This document shows, one piece after another, positions 18,001 to 27,357 of a stretch of DNA of 64,000 nt. The translations under genes were made by a program, and so were the position numbers. This DNA comes from Pseudovibrio denitrificans JCM 12308. GTDB lineage: Bacteria; Pseudomonadota; Alphaproteobacteria; Rhizobiales; Stappiaceae. Every line of letters starts with the position of its first letter. The stretch's first letter is position 1. The notes beneath the pieces were generated by a model, which saw only the letters and a program-made list of their open reading frames with translations, searched no databases and was not told the origin of the DNA. Location of the stretch: positions 30,936 to 94,935 of the forward strand of contig NZ_BAZK01000020.1 of assembly GCF_001310815.1 (NCBI RefSeq). Direction: 5' to 3'.

Positions 18001-18767
18001 ATGCAGGTTTACGGTTCAGAAATCAGCTCCCGCTTACTTCTTGGCACTGCGCAATACCCTTCACCTGCCGTGTTGAAGAAGGCGATTGAGGCCAGTCAGG
18101 CAGAGATCATCACAGTCTCCTTGCGGCGAGAAACTGCGGTTGGGTCTGGTGCAGGGTTCTGGGAGTTGCTGAAGGATTGCGGTTGCAAAATCCTACCGAA
18201 CACCGCCGGATGTCATAGCGTGCAAGAGGCTGTCACGACTGCACAGATGGCACGGGAGTTGTTTGGCACTGACTGGATCAAGCTGGAGGTCATCGGCAAC
18301 ACAGATAGTTTGCAACCGGATGTATTTGGGCTTGTCGAAGCTGCAAGAATCCTGAGCACAGACGGTTTCAAAGTGTTCCCGTACACCACGGATGATCTGG
18401 TGGTTGGAGAGAAACTGCTGGAAGCTGGTTGCGAGCTGCTGATGCCGTGGGGCGCACCGATTGGATCTGGTCAGGGACTGCGGAACCCAGATGCGTTGCG
18501 GGCGATGCGAGCGCACTTTCCGGATACTCCATTGATCGTCGACGCCGGGATTGGTCGCCCTTCTGATGCGACACGTGCGATGGAGTTGGGTATGGATGCC
18601 GTTCTGCTTAACACCGCTGTCGCAAAAGCGGGGGATCCAGCTTTGATGGCTAAAGCGATGGCACAAGCGGTTGAAGCAGGTCGCTTGGTTATACCGCCGA
18701 TCCAATGGAACCGCGGGATATGGCGGTTCCTTCAACCCCAATCCTTGGCATGGCGGAGTTGATCTGA
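18001..18767 (+). pseudogene. thiG: Thiazole synthase, frameshifted at the C-terminus
   Basis: ThiG is a TIM-barrel enzyme that forms thiazole phosphate from DXP, dehydroglycine and ThiS thiocarboxylate. The start MQVYGSEISSRLLLGTAQYPSP and the catalytic lysine region DWIKLEVIGN are clear, as is NTAVAKAGDP near the end. After EAGRL the frame shifts and reads VIPPIQWN. Adding one G near base 18688 gives GYTADPMEPRDMAVPSTP and then ILGMAELI, the standard ThiG tail. It also places the stop (TGATG) over the thiE start. Restored length is 255 residues. Confidence 0.9.
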
Positions 18768-19360
18768 TGGAACGGTTTTACCTGATTACTGGGGATGTGG
18801 ACTGGATCGAAAAACTCGTGCCTCATGGCGTGAAGCTTGTGCAACTGAGGATCAAAGATCAACCAGAAACTGAGGTCCGTCGACAAGTCATCAAGGCCCG
18901 AGATTTCTGCAAAGCTCATAGTGCCCAGTTGATCATTAATGACTACTGGGAGCTGGCATTGGAACTGAGCTGTGACTTCATTCACCTCGGCCAAGAGGAC
19001 ATGGATACCGCAGACTTTACCGCTCTTCGAAAAGCGGGCATTCGCTTTGGTCTTTCTACCCATGATGAGGCCGAACTTGATCGAGCCCTCTCTCATAATC
19101 CTGAATATGTGGCACTGGGGCCAGTCTATCCAACCAAGCTGAAGAAAATGAAGTGGGCGCCTCAGGGATTGGATCGCATCCGTCGTTGGAAGCAGATGGT
19201 TGGAGAAACACCTCTCGTAGCTATCGGAGGACTAACACCGGAGCGGCTTGCTGGCGTGTTCGAAGCTGGAGCAGATAGTGCTGCCGTGGTGACTGATATT
19301 CTGCAAGCCCCAGATCCGGTTGCCAGAACACAGGAGTGGGCGGAGGCCTGTAGGCTATGA
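18767..19360 (+). CDS. thiE: Thiamine phosphate synthase
   Basis: The 197-residue TIM-barrel protein joins HMP-pyrophosphate and thiazole phosphate to make thiamine phosphate. Family motifs are VKLVQLRIKD, LIINDYWELA, FIHLGQEDM, LGPVYPTKLKKMKW and LVAIGGLTPE. The start is chosen at the ATG that overlaps the restored thiG stop. The stop overlaps thiF by four bases. The slightly divergent phosphate-binding text leaves a TenI-like role possible, but the operon favours ThiE. Confidence 0.92.
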   Translation: MERFYLITGDVDWIEKLVPHGVKLVQLRIKDQPETEVRRQVIKARDFCKAHSAQLIINDYWELALELSCDFIHLGQEDMDTADFTALRKAGIRFGLSTHDEAELDRALSHNPEYVALGPVYPTKLKKMKWAPQGLDRIRRWKQMVGETPLVAIGGLTPERLAGVFEAGADSAAVVTDILQAPDPVARTQEWAEACRL

Positions 19361-20322
19361 CCCGCTATGATCGTCAGATGATTTTGCCGGAGGTCGGTAC
19401 AGAAGGCCAAGGCCGGCTACGCGCTTCGCATGTGCTGGTGGTTGGAGCTGGAGGGTTGGGGTGTCCAGTTCTGCAGTATCTTGCTGGTGCCGGAGTTGGC
19501 ATCATCACGATTGTTGATCCCGATGTTGTTGAAGAGAGCAACCTTCATCGCCAACCTTTGTATTCCCTTGCTAATGTCGGTGAGAGCAAAGCGTATGCGG
19601 CTGCGGCTCGTTTGCATGGCTATAATCCAGAGGTAGAACTGCGCGCACGCAACATTGCGCTGGAGCCGGGGAACGTCGCTGAGTTGGTTGGTCAGGCAGA
19701 TATCATTGTCGATGCTGCTGATACCTTCGCAGCGTCTTACATTCTCTCTGACGAATGTTACCGGCAAGGCAAACCGCTCATCTCAGCATCTGCATTGAGA
19801 ACCACCGGGTACCTTGGTGGATTTTGTGGCGGTGTGCCTTCGCTAAGGGCGGTCTTTCCTGCTCCGCCTTCCAACGCTGTAAACTGCTCATGTGCAGGTG
19901 TGCTTGGCCCAGCAGTTGGAAGCATCGGTACCATGCAGGCGCAGATGGTTCTGGCGGTGTTGCTTGGCTTCTCTCCGAACCCAATGGGTCGCCTCATTAC
20001 AATCGATCTTAAGAGCTTTGGGTTCGGTGGGTTCTCTTTCTTCAACGCGAAGGAACCAGAGTGGCATGCTCCGTTTATCTCAACAGAAGGCTTAAGCTCT
20101 GATGATCTGGTGATTGAGCTGAGAGACAACATAGAAGCACCCGAGCCCGTTTGTCCAAGTGCCCAGCGTGTTCTACCAGAAGAACTCACCAACTACGACT
20201 TCAACGGCACCCAGCGCATTGTGCTTTGTTGCCGGACTGGTTTACGGGCATGGCGAGGGGCTCAAGCACTTTCAGAGCGAGGGTTTAAGAACATCGCTCT
20301 AATTGCTGATAGCAGGAGCTAA
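19357..20322 (+). CDS. thiF: ThiF/MoeB-type adenylyltransferase with C-terminal rhodanese-like segment
   Basis: The 321-residue protein adenylates the ThiS C-terminus before sulfur transfer. The E1-like Rossmann motif GAGGLGCPVLQYLAGAGVG, DPDVVEESNLHRQ, and the SCAGVLGPAVGSIGTMQA block are intact. From about residue 285 a short rhodanese-like tail has IVLCCRTGLRAWRG, whose cysteines could carry sulfur. The N-terminal part of that rhodanese domain is reduced. It is the last gene of the thi operon and ends four bases into the convergent lacI gene, with no terminator visible between them. Confidence 0.9.
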   Translation: MTRYDRQMILPEVGTEGQGRLRASHVLVVGAGGLGCPVLQYLAGAGVGIITIVDPDVVEESNLHRQPLYSLANVGESKAYAAAARLHGYNPEVELRARNIALEPGNVAELVGQADIIVDAADTFAASYILSDECYRQGKPLISASALRTTGYLGGFCGGVPSLRAVFPAPPSNAVNCSCAGVLGPAVGSIGTMQAQMVLAVLLGFSPNPMGRLITIDLKSFGFGGFSFFNAKEPEWHAPFISTEGLSSDDLVIELRDNIEAPEPVCPSAQRVLPEELTNYDFNGTQRIVLCCRTGLRAWRGAQALSERGFKNIALIADSRS

Positions 20323-21371
20323 CTTTGTGCCTGCTGCTTTTCGAGATTGCACGTATCAGCGCCACGCTCGATCAAGTCAGGCACAAACAGCTTCTGGAGA
20401 TTTTTAGGATCCTCACCGCCAATTAAGTCCAGCATGAACTGGCCCAGCGTTTCGCTTGGCTTCGATATCGGGAGATAACAAGTTGTAATTGGCGGTGAGA
20501 AATACTGCGACACATTCAGGTCGTCCGTTGCAATCACGACCGCATCGCGGCCATGTTCCATACCACGCACCTGAAACCCAGAAAGAACGCCCATTGCCGT
20601 CGCTTCATTGGCACAAATATAGGCAGTTGGAGGCTCTTCAAACATAGACATCTCAAAGAGTTGCTCACGGCCAAATGCTGGTGTCAGACGGCCATAAGCA
20701 ATCAGAGATGGATCGAAACTCAATCCTGCACGAGACAAGGATGCAGTGTAGGCTTCCACCCGGTTTTGCGTGTAGTTCAGCTCTTCTCTGGCGTTGATCA
20801 TTGCAATCCGACGATGGCCTTTAGAGAGCAGGCGATCCACGCAGATCGTGACAATGCGGCGATTGTCCGTATCCACATAGGCATGGGGTGCACTGGCATC
20901 ACTGGTACCATACGTGACAAACGGGAACTCCTTCTCCTGCATGAAGCTGATGCGGGGGTCGTTTACGCGTGTTCCGGAGATGATAATGCCATCAGCCTTC
21001 TTATTCTGGACGATACGCTTGATGACTTCGAAGCTCTCATCAAAACTGGCTACCTGATACTGCACCACGCGATAGGGCGTGTGGGCGATTGCTCGGGAGA
21101 TGCCGCTGATTAATTGCGTATATCCCACCCCAGCCCATTCATCGTCATCCGGTGATGCAATGACGGTCACCATGGCAATCTGATAGGTCTTGCCAGTGCG
21201 CAGTTGAACACCGCTTATATTCAGCTCATAACCCAGCTCTTTTGCAGCTTGCAGAACCTTGTCACGGGTACGCGGGCGCACCTGGGGAGAAGCATTGAGC
21301 GCTTTTGAAACAGTGGCTGTTGAGAGCCCTGTTTCTTTCGCAATTGTTTTGATCGTTGGTCTTTGCGCCAT
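20319..21371 (-). CDS. LacI-family transcriptional regulator
   Basis: The 350-residue repressor has the LacI helix-turn-helix and hinge at residues 5-55 (IKTIAKETGLSTATVSKALN, then VLQAAKELGYELN) and a sugar-binding core. It is the last gene of a minus-strand operon with a GH63-like glycosidase, an ABC importer and a GH42 beta-galactosidase. Two copies of a TAAACGTTTA palindrome upstream of two genes of that operon are its likely operators. Release by an oligosaccharide or its product is inferred. Its stop overlaps the convergent thiF stop. Confidence 0.94.
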   Translation of the reverse strand: MAQRPTIKTIAKETGLSTATVSKALNASPQVRPRTRDKVLQAAKELGYELNISGVQLRTGKTYQIAMVTVIASPDDDEWAGVGYTQLISGISRAIAHTPYRVVQYQVASFDESFEVIKRIVQNKKADGIIISGTRVNDPRISFMQEKEFPFVTYGTSDASAPHAYVDTDNRRIVTICVDRLLSKGHRRIAMINAREELNYTQNRVEAYTASLSRAGLSFDPSLIAYGRLTPAFGREQLFEMSMFEEPPTAYICANEATAMGVLSGFQVRGMEHGRDAVVIATDDLNVSQYFSPPITTCYLPISKPSETLGQFMLDLIGGEDPKNLQKLFVPDLIERGADTCNLEKQQAQS

Positions 21372-21378
21372 TGGATAC

Positions 21379-23090
21379 TCAAGCTGGGGTCAGTTGTGCC
21401 TTTGACAGCACATCCTGAAAACGAAGATAGACAGCGGATGTCCAAGCGAATGCTTTGTCGCGTAGACCGTCTCCAGTCAAGGCATCAAAGTTTTCTGCCA
21501 TTCCTGAAGCCTCGCAAGTTCTCATAAACCGCTTTGCCAGTTCATGCGCCAGTCGGATCTCACCTTGCTGACATAAACCATCGAAGATCAGCAGTGTGGT
21601 AGGCGCCCATATGGGGCCACGCCAATATCCATCTGCTTCATAGTAAGTGCTCTGTGGGTGTTCTGTAGCAGGTCCCCATTCAGTGAGGAAGCCTAGGGAA
21701 TTGAACCTTTCGAGCAGTTTCTCTGCAATCTCTCTTGGCAGATCACTGCCGAGCAACAGCGGCATAAACTGGGCAAGGCTGGTATCCGGAAGGATCAACT
21801 CTGGTTGCGCTGATTTGCGGAACTCAAAGGTTTTGCCGTTCCAGAGCTGTTTGATCATCAGATCCCTGAGGTCCGTGCTTATCTGATCAAATTTGCTAGC
21901 AACCTCTGGTGCTTCGGCCTTTCTGTGCAGCTGCGCAATGCACTTTGCAGTCAGGCAGAGGAATGTGGGGAGGTCTGGCCCAATCACAGGTCCGCCGTGA
22001 TCGAAGAAGCTGGCATTATCCCAGCCGCTGTCGTTGCCGTGAAAATAGCTCGGAAGCTCCTGCGGGTTTGCGCGTGTGTGCGTGAGCCAGTAACTGAGCT
22101 GACGCTCCATTTTCTCGCGCAGATAGACGAGTTGATCAGATGTAAAACTTCCCCGATATGTTTCAAGTATGTGGGAGATGGCCCAGCCATGGACGGGGGG
22201 CTTTGTGAATGCGAACGAAGCTCCAACATCATGCACAAAGTCTGGCAGTAAACCGCTGTTGTCTTGCCACTCATAAATGGCTGCAAACTGACTAAACGCT
22301 AGTTCAGGATCAATGCCAGCAAGACCTATGGCAGAAAAGGCGTTGTCCCAGCTCCAGATGTTGATCATGTGGTTCTTGGACATGTACGTGGCTGGATGTG
22401 TCAGGGTACCCTCCGCCGGGACTGTGTTTGCCCATAGAAGGTACGTGGCTAACTTCTCCGCTTCACTCTGATGTTGCTTTCCATGCCATTCGGCGAAGGC
22501 TTGCTGAGACGCTGCCTGGACATCCTCAAACGAAGTCTTCGCAATATCCGGGCAAAGGCGTCGATGAAGGATTATACCGCCTTCAAACCGTTCTCCTGAG
22601 AAGGTCAAGGCAACGTTGTCTGCGTGGTCTCGTCGCCAGTTGCCTTCAACGGTGGCGTTGCCCTTAGAGGCGAAGGGCGTAAGGCGCAAGTTTTCTCCCG
22701 CGGCCACAATACATTGCTCACCACTTGGATGTTGGAAAGCGTAGTCGTACCGGGAGTCTTCAAGAGCAAATCGAACCGAGCTCTCTGCCCTTTTAGATGG
22801 AGTACTTCTCCATTCCCGATACAGAAGCTGATGTCTCCTCTTTTTTGCTCATCAGCGAACAGTTCAACATCCAACCTGTGTGGAGATAGAGAGAACTGAG
22901 GAGTTAGTTCTGAACCATCCTCGCTTAAGAACTCCAACTTGCACAAACGACCGAGGCTGGGTCGCTCATCTCCGCCCGCCACGTAGCGCAGGTAGCATTG
23001 ATGTTCACCACACTGCCCACGTACCATGGAAAGCGTTGTGAAGCGTTGGTAGTGGGAGAAGGGTACCCGGTCAAAGTCAAATAGCGTCAT
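21379..23090 (-). pseudogene. GH63/MGH1-like glycoside hydrolase, frameshifted
   Basis: The C-terminal two thirds carry the (alpha/alpha)6 catalytic domain typical of GH63-like enzymes. Motifs are WSWDNAFSAIGLAGIDPELA, GLLPDFVHD, PPVHGWAI, GNDSGWDNAS and GYWRGPIWAP. The N-terminal third (from MTLFDFDRVPFSHYQRF) is a beta-rich domain in another frame. The frame breaks at about 22780-22830, where one lost base lets the text run on as SSVRFALEDSRYDYAF. Restored length is about 570 residues. It sits four bases after a permease and eight before lacI, so it probably trims the oligosaccharide imported by this operon. Confidence 0.82.
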
Positions 23091-23093
23091 GCA

Positions 23094-23909
23094 TTACCCT
23101 TTCACCGAGGAACCAATTGAACCGTCCATGATGTAGCGCTGTGCAAAGAAGAACAGGATCAACGGCGGAATGCAGAGGACAACCGTAATTGCCGCAATCG
23201 AGGTGATGTCTGTTTCGTGCAGGCCCTTGAACATGGAAAGGCCCAGCGTCAGCGTGTATTTGGACTGATCGTTTAGATAGATCAGCGGACCCAGATAGTC
23301 GTTCCATGCGTTCATGAAATGGAAGGTACCAACAAGCACGAGCGCTGGCATCATCAATGGCAGGTGGATGCGCCAGTAGATCTGCCAAGAGTTTGCGCCA
23401 TCCATGCGCGCGGCTTCATCAATTTCGATGGGCACAGTCATAATGTATTGGCGCAACAGGAACACGAAGAATGCATCTGCAAAGTAAGCTGGCACAATCA
23501 ATGGTTTGAGCGTGTTGATCCAGCCAAGCATGTTGAACTCCATGTAGAGCGGGATCATTTTCACATCCCACGGGATCATCATGGTTGAGAGCAACAGGAC
23601 GAAGATGGCATCGCGGCCCTTGAACTGAAAACGTGCAAAGCCGAAAGCAACCAGTGAGCAAGAAAACAGCTGTCCGATGGTCGAGAGAACCACCACAATC
23701 ACTGAGTTTTTGAGATAAACATCAAAAGGTTGTTTGAACCATGCAGTGACAAAGTTCTCCCACATAACCTCATTTGGCCAGAAGACAGGCGGGAACTGGT
23801 AGAGTTCTCCGATGTTTTTTACTGCGGTGATGAAGGTCCAATAAAATGGGATGATGAACATCGCCGAGAGGAACAACAGCGCGCTATACGTGAGGGCTCT
23901 AGTCATCAT
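23094..23909 (-). CDS. Carbohydrate ABC transporter permease (MalG-type)
   Basis: The 271-residue inner-membrane permease has six hydrophobic segments and the EAA loop DEAARMDGANSWQIYWRIHLPLMMPA that contacts the ATPase. It ends with FAQRYIMDGSIGSSVKG, the standard MalG tail. It overlaps the upstream MalF-type permease by 11 bases and precedes the glycosidase by three, so all are co-transcribed within the LacI-controlled operon. It is intact, unlike its counterpart in the murQ operon. Confidence 0.94.
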   Translation of the reverse strand: MMTRALTYSALLFLSAMFIIPFYWTFITAVKNIGELYQFPPVFWPNEVMWENFVTAWFKQPFDVYLKNSVIVVVLSTIGQLFSCSLVAFGFARFQFKGRDAIFVLLLSTMMIPWDVKMIPLYMEFNMLGWINTLKPLIVPAYFADAFFVFLLRQYIMTVPIEIDEAARMDGANSWQIYWRIHLPLMMPALVLVGTFHFMNAWNDYLGPLIYLNDQSKYTLTLGLSMFKGLHETDITSIAAITVVLCIPPLILFFFAQRYIMDGSIGSSVKG

Positions 23910-24843
23910 TGGCCTCCGTCTTTTTCATCTCGCCTTCGTAATAGACCCATGCAGAAGATGACTTCAGAACCATCATGGACAGTGCGAGGATGATCAGGAA
24001 CATGACCCAGGAGTTGGCAGCAGCAAATCCCATTTCGAAGTATTTGAATGCGTTGTCGTAAATGTACATGGCGAAGAAGTAGGTGCTCTCCAAAGGACCG
24101 CCGCCGGTCAGCAGCAATGCGATTGTCAGTTGCTGGAAAGCTGAGATGATCGATGTGATCACTGTAAAGAGCAGCATGGGTGAAAGCATAGGGATGGTAA
24201 TGTAAACCAGCCTCGCCCACGCAGGCACGCCGGAAATCTTGGCAGCTTCGTACAGCTCTTTCGGGATGGATTGCAGGCCCGTCAGCAAGATGAGCATGGT
24301 TCCGCCAAGCCCCCAGAGAGAAGCGATCACGATTGCCAGCAAAGACCAGTTTGGGTCACCCAGCCAGTTTGGTCCTTCAATGCCCGCAAGGCCGAGCAGG
24401 AAATTCAGGATTCCGTACTCGTGGCTGTAGATCCACGCCCAGATGGTGACGAGCGCGACACCGGAGATCACTGAAGGCAGATAGAAAATTGTTCTGAAAA
24501 AGCCTGTCCCGATGACTTTCTGATTAAGCAGAACGGCAAGGAGCAAGCCGAGGATCACGTTGAATGGCACAAAGAACAGGCCAAACTTCACCGTGATCCA
24601 GAGACTGTCCCAGAACAGTGGATCTTCAGTCAGCATGACCTGGTAGTTTTGCAACCCAACGAACGTCCGCTCCCCCACCACAGGCCAGTCATAAAAGCTC
24701 ATAATGAATGAGAAGATGAGCGGCCCAAGGGTGAAGAACAGGAAACCCAGAATCCAGGGAGAGATGAATAGATATGGCGTTAGCTTTTCGATGAAGCGAT
24801 GCCGCTCCTCAGCAACTTCATCCTGCACGACCAGTGTAGTCAT
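23899..24843 (-). CDS. Carbohydrate ABC transporter permease (MalF-type)
   Basis: The 314-residue protein is the second membrane subunit of this importer. It has six hydrophobic segments and the EAA loop KELYEAAKISGVPAWARLVYITIPMLSP. The start MTTLVVQDE is chosen because GGGAGGGAGAG lies immediately upstream; an in-frame ATG six codons earlier overlaps that ribosome site and is less likely. It follows the binding-protein gene by 20 bases and overlaps the next permease. Confidence 0.93.
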   Translation of the reverse strand: MTTLVVQDEVAEERHRFIEKLTPYLFISPWILGFLFFTLGPLIFSFIMSFYDWPVVGERTFVGLQNYQVMLTEDPLFWDSLWITVKFGLFFVPFNVILGLLLAVLLNQKVIGTGFFRTIFYLPSVISGVALVTIWAWIYSHEYGILNFLLGLAGIEGPNWLGDPNWSLLAIVIASLWGLGGTMLILLTGLQSIPKELYEAAKISGVPAWARLVYITIPMLSPMLLFTVITSIISAFQQLTIALLLTGGGPLESTYFFAMYIYDNAFKYFEMGFAAANSWVMFLIILALSMMVLKSSSAWVYYEGEMKKTEANDD

Positions 24844-24863
24844 CTCTCCCTCCCCCAACATTC

Positions 24864-26102
24864 TTATTTCAGGTGACGCTTGGAACGCGCAACCGCACTA
24901 TCCAAATGCTTCTTAGCGTTGCCTTTTTCGATCATTGTCGCTTCAATCGCGCGCTCAAGATTGGTTTGGATCTTGCCCCAGTTCTTATGCTTGAGGAACG
25001 CGTTGGACTCGCGATCTGAAAGCGCTAGCATTTCGAAGAATGGCTGGAAAATTGGGTCAGATGTGAGTTCCATCTCTTCAGCAACACTCGTGCGGATCGG
25101 CAGATCGTTCTCACGCAGCTTCACGGCCTCTGGAGAGGCAAAGAACTTCACGAACTTCCAAGCGAGTTCCGGGTTCTTGGTCGCTTTCGCGATAGACATG
25201 GCAGATGCACCGATGGACGAATGAACTGGCTTGTCTCCGAATGCGGGCAGCATTGCTACGCCGTAGTTGATGCCTGCTTTATCAATGCCGCCTTTGGACC
25301 ACATCGCACTCTGGAACATTGCTAGCTTGCTGCCTTTGAACAGCGCGGAACCGGAGGTGTTGTCGCCAATACCGAGAACCGTAGCTTCCTCGTTCTTCGC
25401 CATCTCTGCAAACATGGTCAGTACTTCAACAGCCTCAGGACTGTTCATATATCCGTCCACGGTGCTACCATCTTCGGCGATAAACCTTGTGCCGTTGGAC
25501 CAGAAGAATTGCTCGTAATCGTATGGATCTGGCTTGGCTTCCACGGCAAAGCCGTAGGTTTTGCTGGCTTTATCGCGGAACTTGGCGGCTTTTGCGCGAA
25601 GATCCGCCCAAGTCCAGCCTGCTACCGGCTCAGCAACACCGGCTGCAGCAAACATATCCTTGTTGTAGTAGACCACATGAGTGGTGAAGCCTGCCGGAAT
25701 ACCATAGGCCTTGCCTTCCACACGGGTGATGTTGATCAGGCCTGCCGGGATGTCTTCAAGGTCCATCTCCTCAGCATCGCGCGCCATCAGCTCATCCAGA
25801 GGCATCAGTGACGAGTGGTATTTGGGGTAATTCCACATATACATGACATCAGGCGGATTTCCGGCACCGAATGCGGCGATCAGCTTTTTGTCATAGCCGT
25901 CACCATAGGATTCCACCTGCACTTTTACACCGGGGTTGTCCGCTTCGAACCGCTTGGAGATTTCCTGTAGAATGCCAAGGTTCTCGCTGCTGTTCCACGT
26001 TGCAAACCGGAGCACCTCTTCTGCAGATACAGCACTGGCTCCTCCCAAAGCCATCGAGGCAACTGCCGTCACCATCGCCAGTTGTTTCAGATGCTTTTTC
26101 AT
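24864..26102 (-). CDS. Extracellular sugar-binding protein (family 1)
   Basis: The 412-residue periplasmic protein delivers the sugar to the importer. The start MKKHLKQLAMVTAVASMALG gives a signal peptide cleaved after VSA. It is preceded by GGAGGAGAGGA, so the longer in-frame extension is rejected. The mature protein begins EEVLRFATWNSSENLGIL and has PDVMYMWNYPKY and the late motif SPEAVKLRENDLPIRT found in oligosaccharide-binding proteins. Neighbouring glycosidases suggest a galactoside or mixed oligosaccharide ligand. Confidence 0.93.
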   Translation of the reverse strand: MKKHLKQLAMVTAVASMALGGASAVSAEEVLRFATWNSSENLGILQEISKRFEADNPGVKVQVESYGDGYDKKLIAAFGAGNPPDVMYMWNYPKYHSSLMPLDELMARDAEEMDLEDIPAGLINITRVEGKAYGIPAGFTTHVVYYNKDMFAAAGVAEPVAGWTWADLRAKAAKFRDKASKTYGFAVEAKPDPYDYEQFFWSNGTRFIAEDGSTVDGYMNSPEAVEVLTMFAEMAKNEEATVLGIGDNTSGSALFKGSKLAMFQSAMWSKGGIDKAGINYGVAMLPAFGDKPVHSSIGASAMSIAKATKNPELAWKFVKFFASPEAVKLRENDLPIRTSVAEEMELTSDPIFQPFFEMLALSDRESNAFLKHKNWGKIQTNLERAIEATMIEKGNAKKHLDSAVARSKRHLK

Positions 26103-26115
26103 TCCTCTCCTCCTT

Positions 26116-27270
26116 CTATGCAATGCAAAGTGCTGCGGTTTCCTGACGTTCAATCAATGAACGTGTTTCCCCATCCAACTGACGCGGATAGGCCTCCCCC
26201 TCAGGATTGAAAAGATGGCAGTGCTCTGCTGGAAATTTGAGATGGACTCTGTCGCCCATGTTGACCGGATGCGTTCCCCTTGTGACAACCGTAAGCCCCT
26301 GCCCGGTATCCAACCGAACGTGAACCTGGCTTTCTGTTCCCAATCGCTCAACCAGTTCCACATTGCCGCTCATATGGGCTTCTGCTTCCTCAACCAGCTC
26401 CACATTTTCCGGACGAATGCCGAATGTGTGGAGCTGGCCGGGAATGTGTTGCACGGGAGCACTTAGCTGAAACGGAATAGATCCAGACATGCTTTCAGAG
26501 GTAAGCGCAATGCTCATCTCATTGATCGCACTGGCGTTTACTTTCATCATGTTCATCTTGGGCGAACCGATGAAACCGGCAACAAACAGGTTTTGTGGGG
26601 CATAAAACAGCTCAAGCGGAGTGCCAAACTGTGCGACAACGCCTTTGCTCAGAACAACGACACGGCTGGAGAGCGTCATGGCCTCGACTTGGTCATGCGT
26701 GACGTAGATCATCGTCGCACCCAGTCGACGGTGCAGGTTGGCTAGCTCCACGCGCATGCTGACACGCAGGCCAGCATCGAGATTGGAGAGTGGCTCATCC
26801 AGCAAGAACAGCTTGGGATCACGTACGATTGCACGCCCAATAGCAACACGCTGACGCTGGCCGCCCGAGAGCTGCTTGGGACGGCGCTTCAGTAAGTCTG
26901 AGATTTGCAAGATGCGAGCTGCGGTTTGAACGCGTTCTTCAATCTCCGCTTTGGGTACGCCGTTTAAAGACAGGCCAAAAGAGAGATTTTTGTAGACGTT
27001 CATATGCGGATAGAGCGCATAGTTTTGAAAAACCATCGCAATATCCCGCTTGGCAGGTGGCAGCTGCGTGATGTTTCGCTCTCCCAACCACACTGATCCG
27101 CCGGACACGTCCTCCAGACCTGCGATGGACCGCAGCAGTGTGGTCTTTCCGCAGCCAGATGGACCGAGGAAACTCACGAACTCGCCATCACGGATGTCCA
27201 GATCAATCCCGGTCAACACCTGCGTTGTGCCGAAGCTCTTATAAAGCTGTTTGATATTCACCCCTGCCAT
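26116..27270 (-). CDS. Carbohydrate ABC transporter ATP-binding protein (UgpC/MsmK-type)
   Basis: The 384-residue ATPase has Walker A GPSGCGKTT, signature LSGGQRQRVAIGRA, Walker B LFLLDEPLSNLDA, the switch VTHDQVEAM, and a C-terminal OB-type domain. The start MAGVNIKQLY is chosen because GGGGGGAGATCC precedes it. It lies 14 bases before the binding protein. A LacI-type palindrome about 39 bases upstream suggests an internal promoter, so the transporter genes could be expressed separately from the beta-galactosidase. Confidence 0.94.
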   Translation of the reverse strand: MAGVNIKQLYKSFGTTQVLTGIDLDIRDGEFVSFLGPSGCGKTTLLRSIAGLEDVSGGSVWLGERNITQLPPAKRDIAMVFQNYALYPHMNVYKNLSFGLSLNGVPKAEIEERVQTAARILQISDLLKRRPKQLSGGQRQRVAIGRAIVRDPKLFLLDEPLSNLDAGLRVSMRVELANLHRRLGATMIYVTHDQVEAMTLSSRVVVLSKGVVAQFGTPLELFYAPQNLFVAGFIGSPKMNMMKVNASAINEMSIALTSESMSGSIPFQLSAPVQHIPGQLHTFGIRPENVELVEEAEAHMSGNVELVERLGTESQVHVRLDTGQGLTVVTRGTHPVNMGDRVHLKFPAEHCHLFNPEGEAYPRQLDGETRSLIERQETAALCIA

Positions 27271-27308
27271 GGATCTCCCCCCGAAGCTGAGCAAGGCCAC
27301 TCAAAATA

Positions 27309-27318
27309 TAAACGTTTA
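27309..27318. promoter_or_regulatory. LacI-type operator upstream of the ABC transporter genes
   Basis: TAAACGTTTA is a perfect palindrome with a central CG, as in LacI-family operators. It sits in the block AAAATATAAACGTTTAAT, which recurs at 29415-29432. It lies 39 bases upstream of the ATPase start and downstream of the beta-galactosidase stop. Confidence 0.7.
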
Positions 27319-27357
27319 ATTTTATATGTAAAGCTACTTATGTTTTGATCGCCTTAC

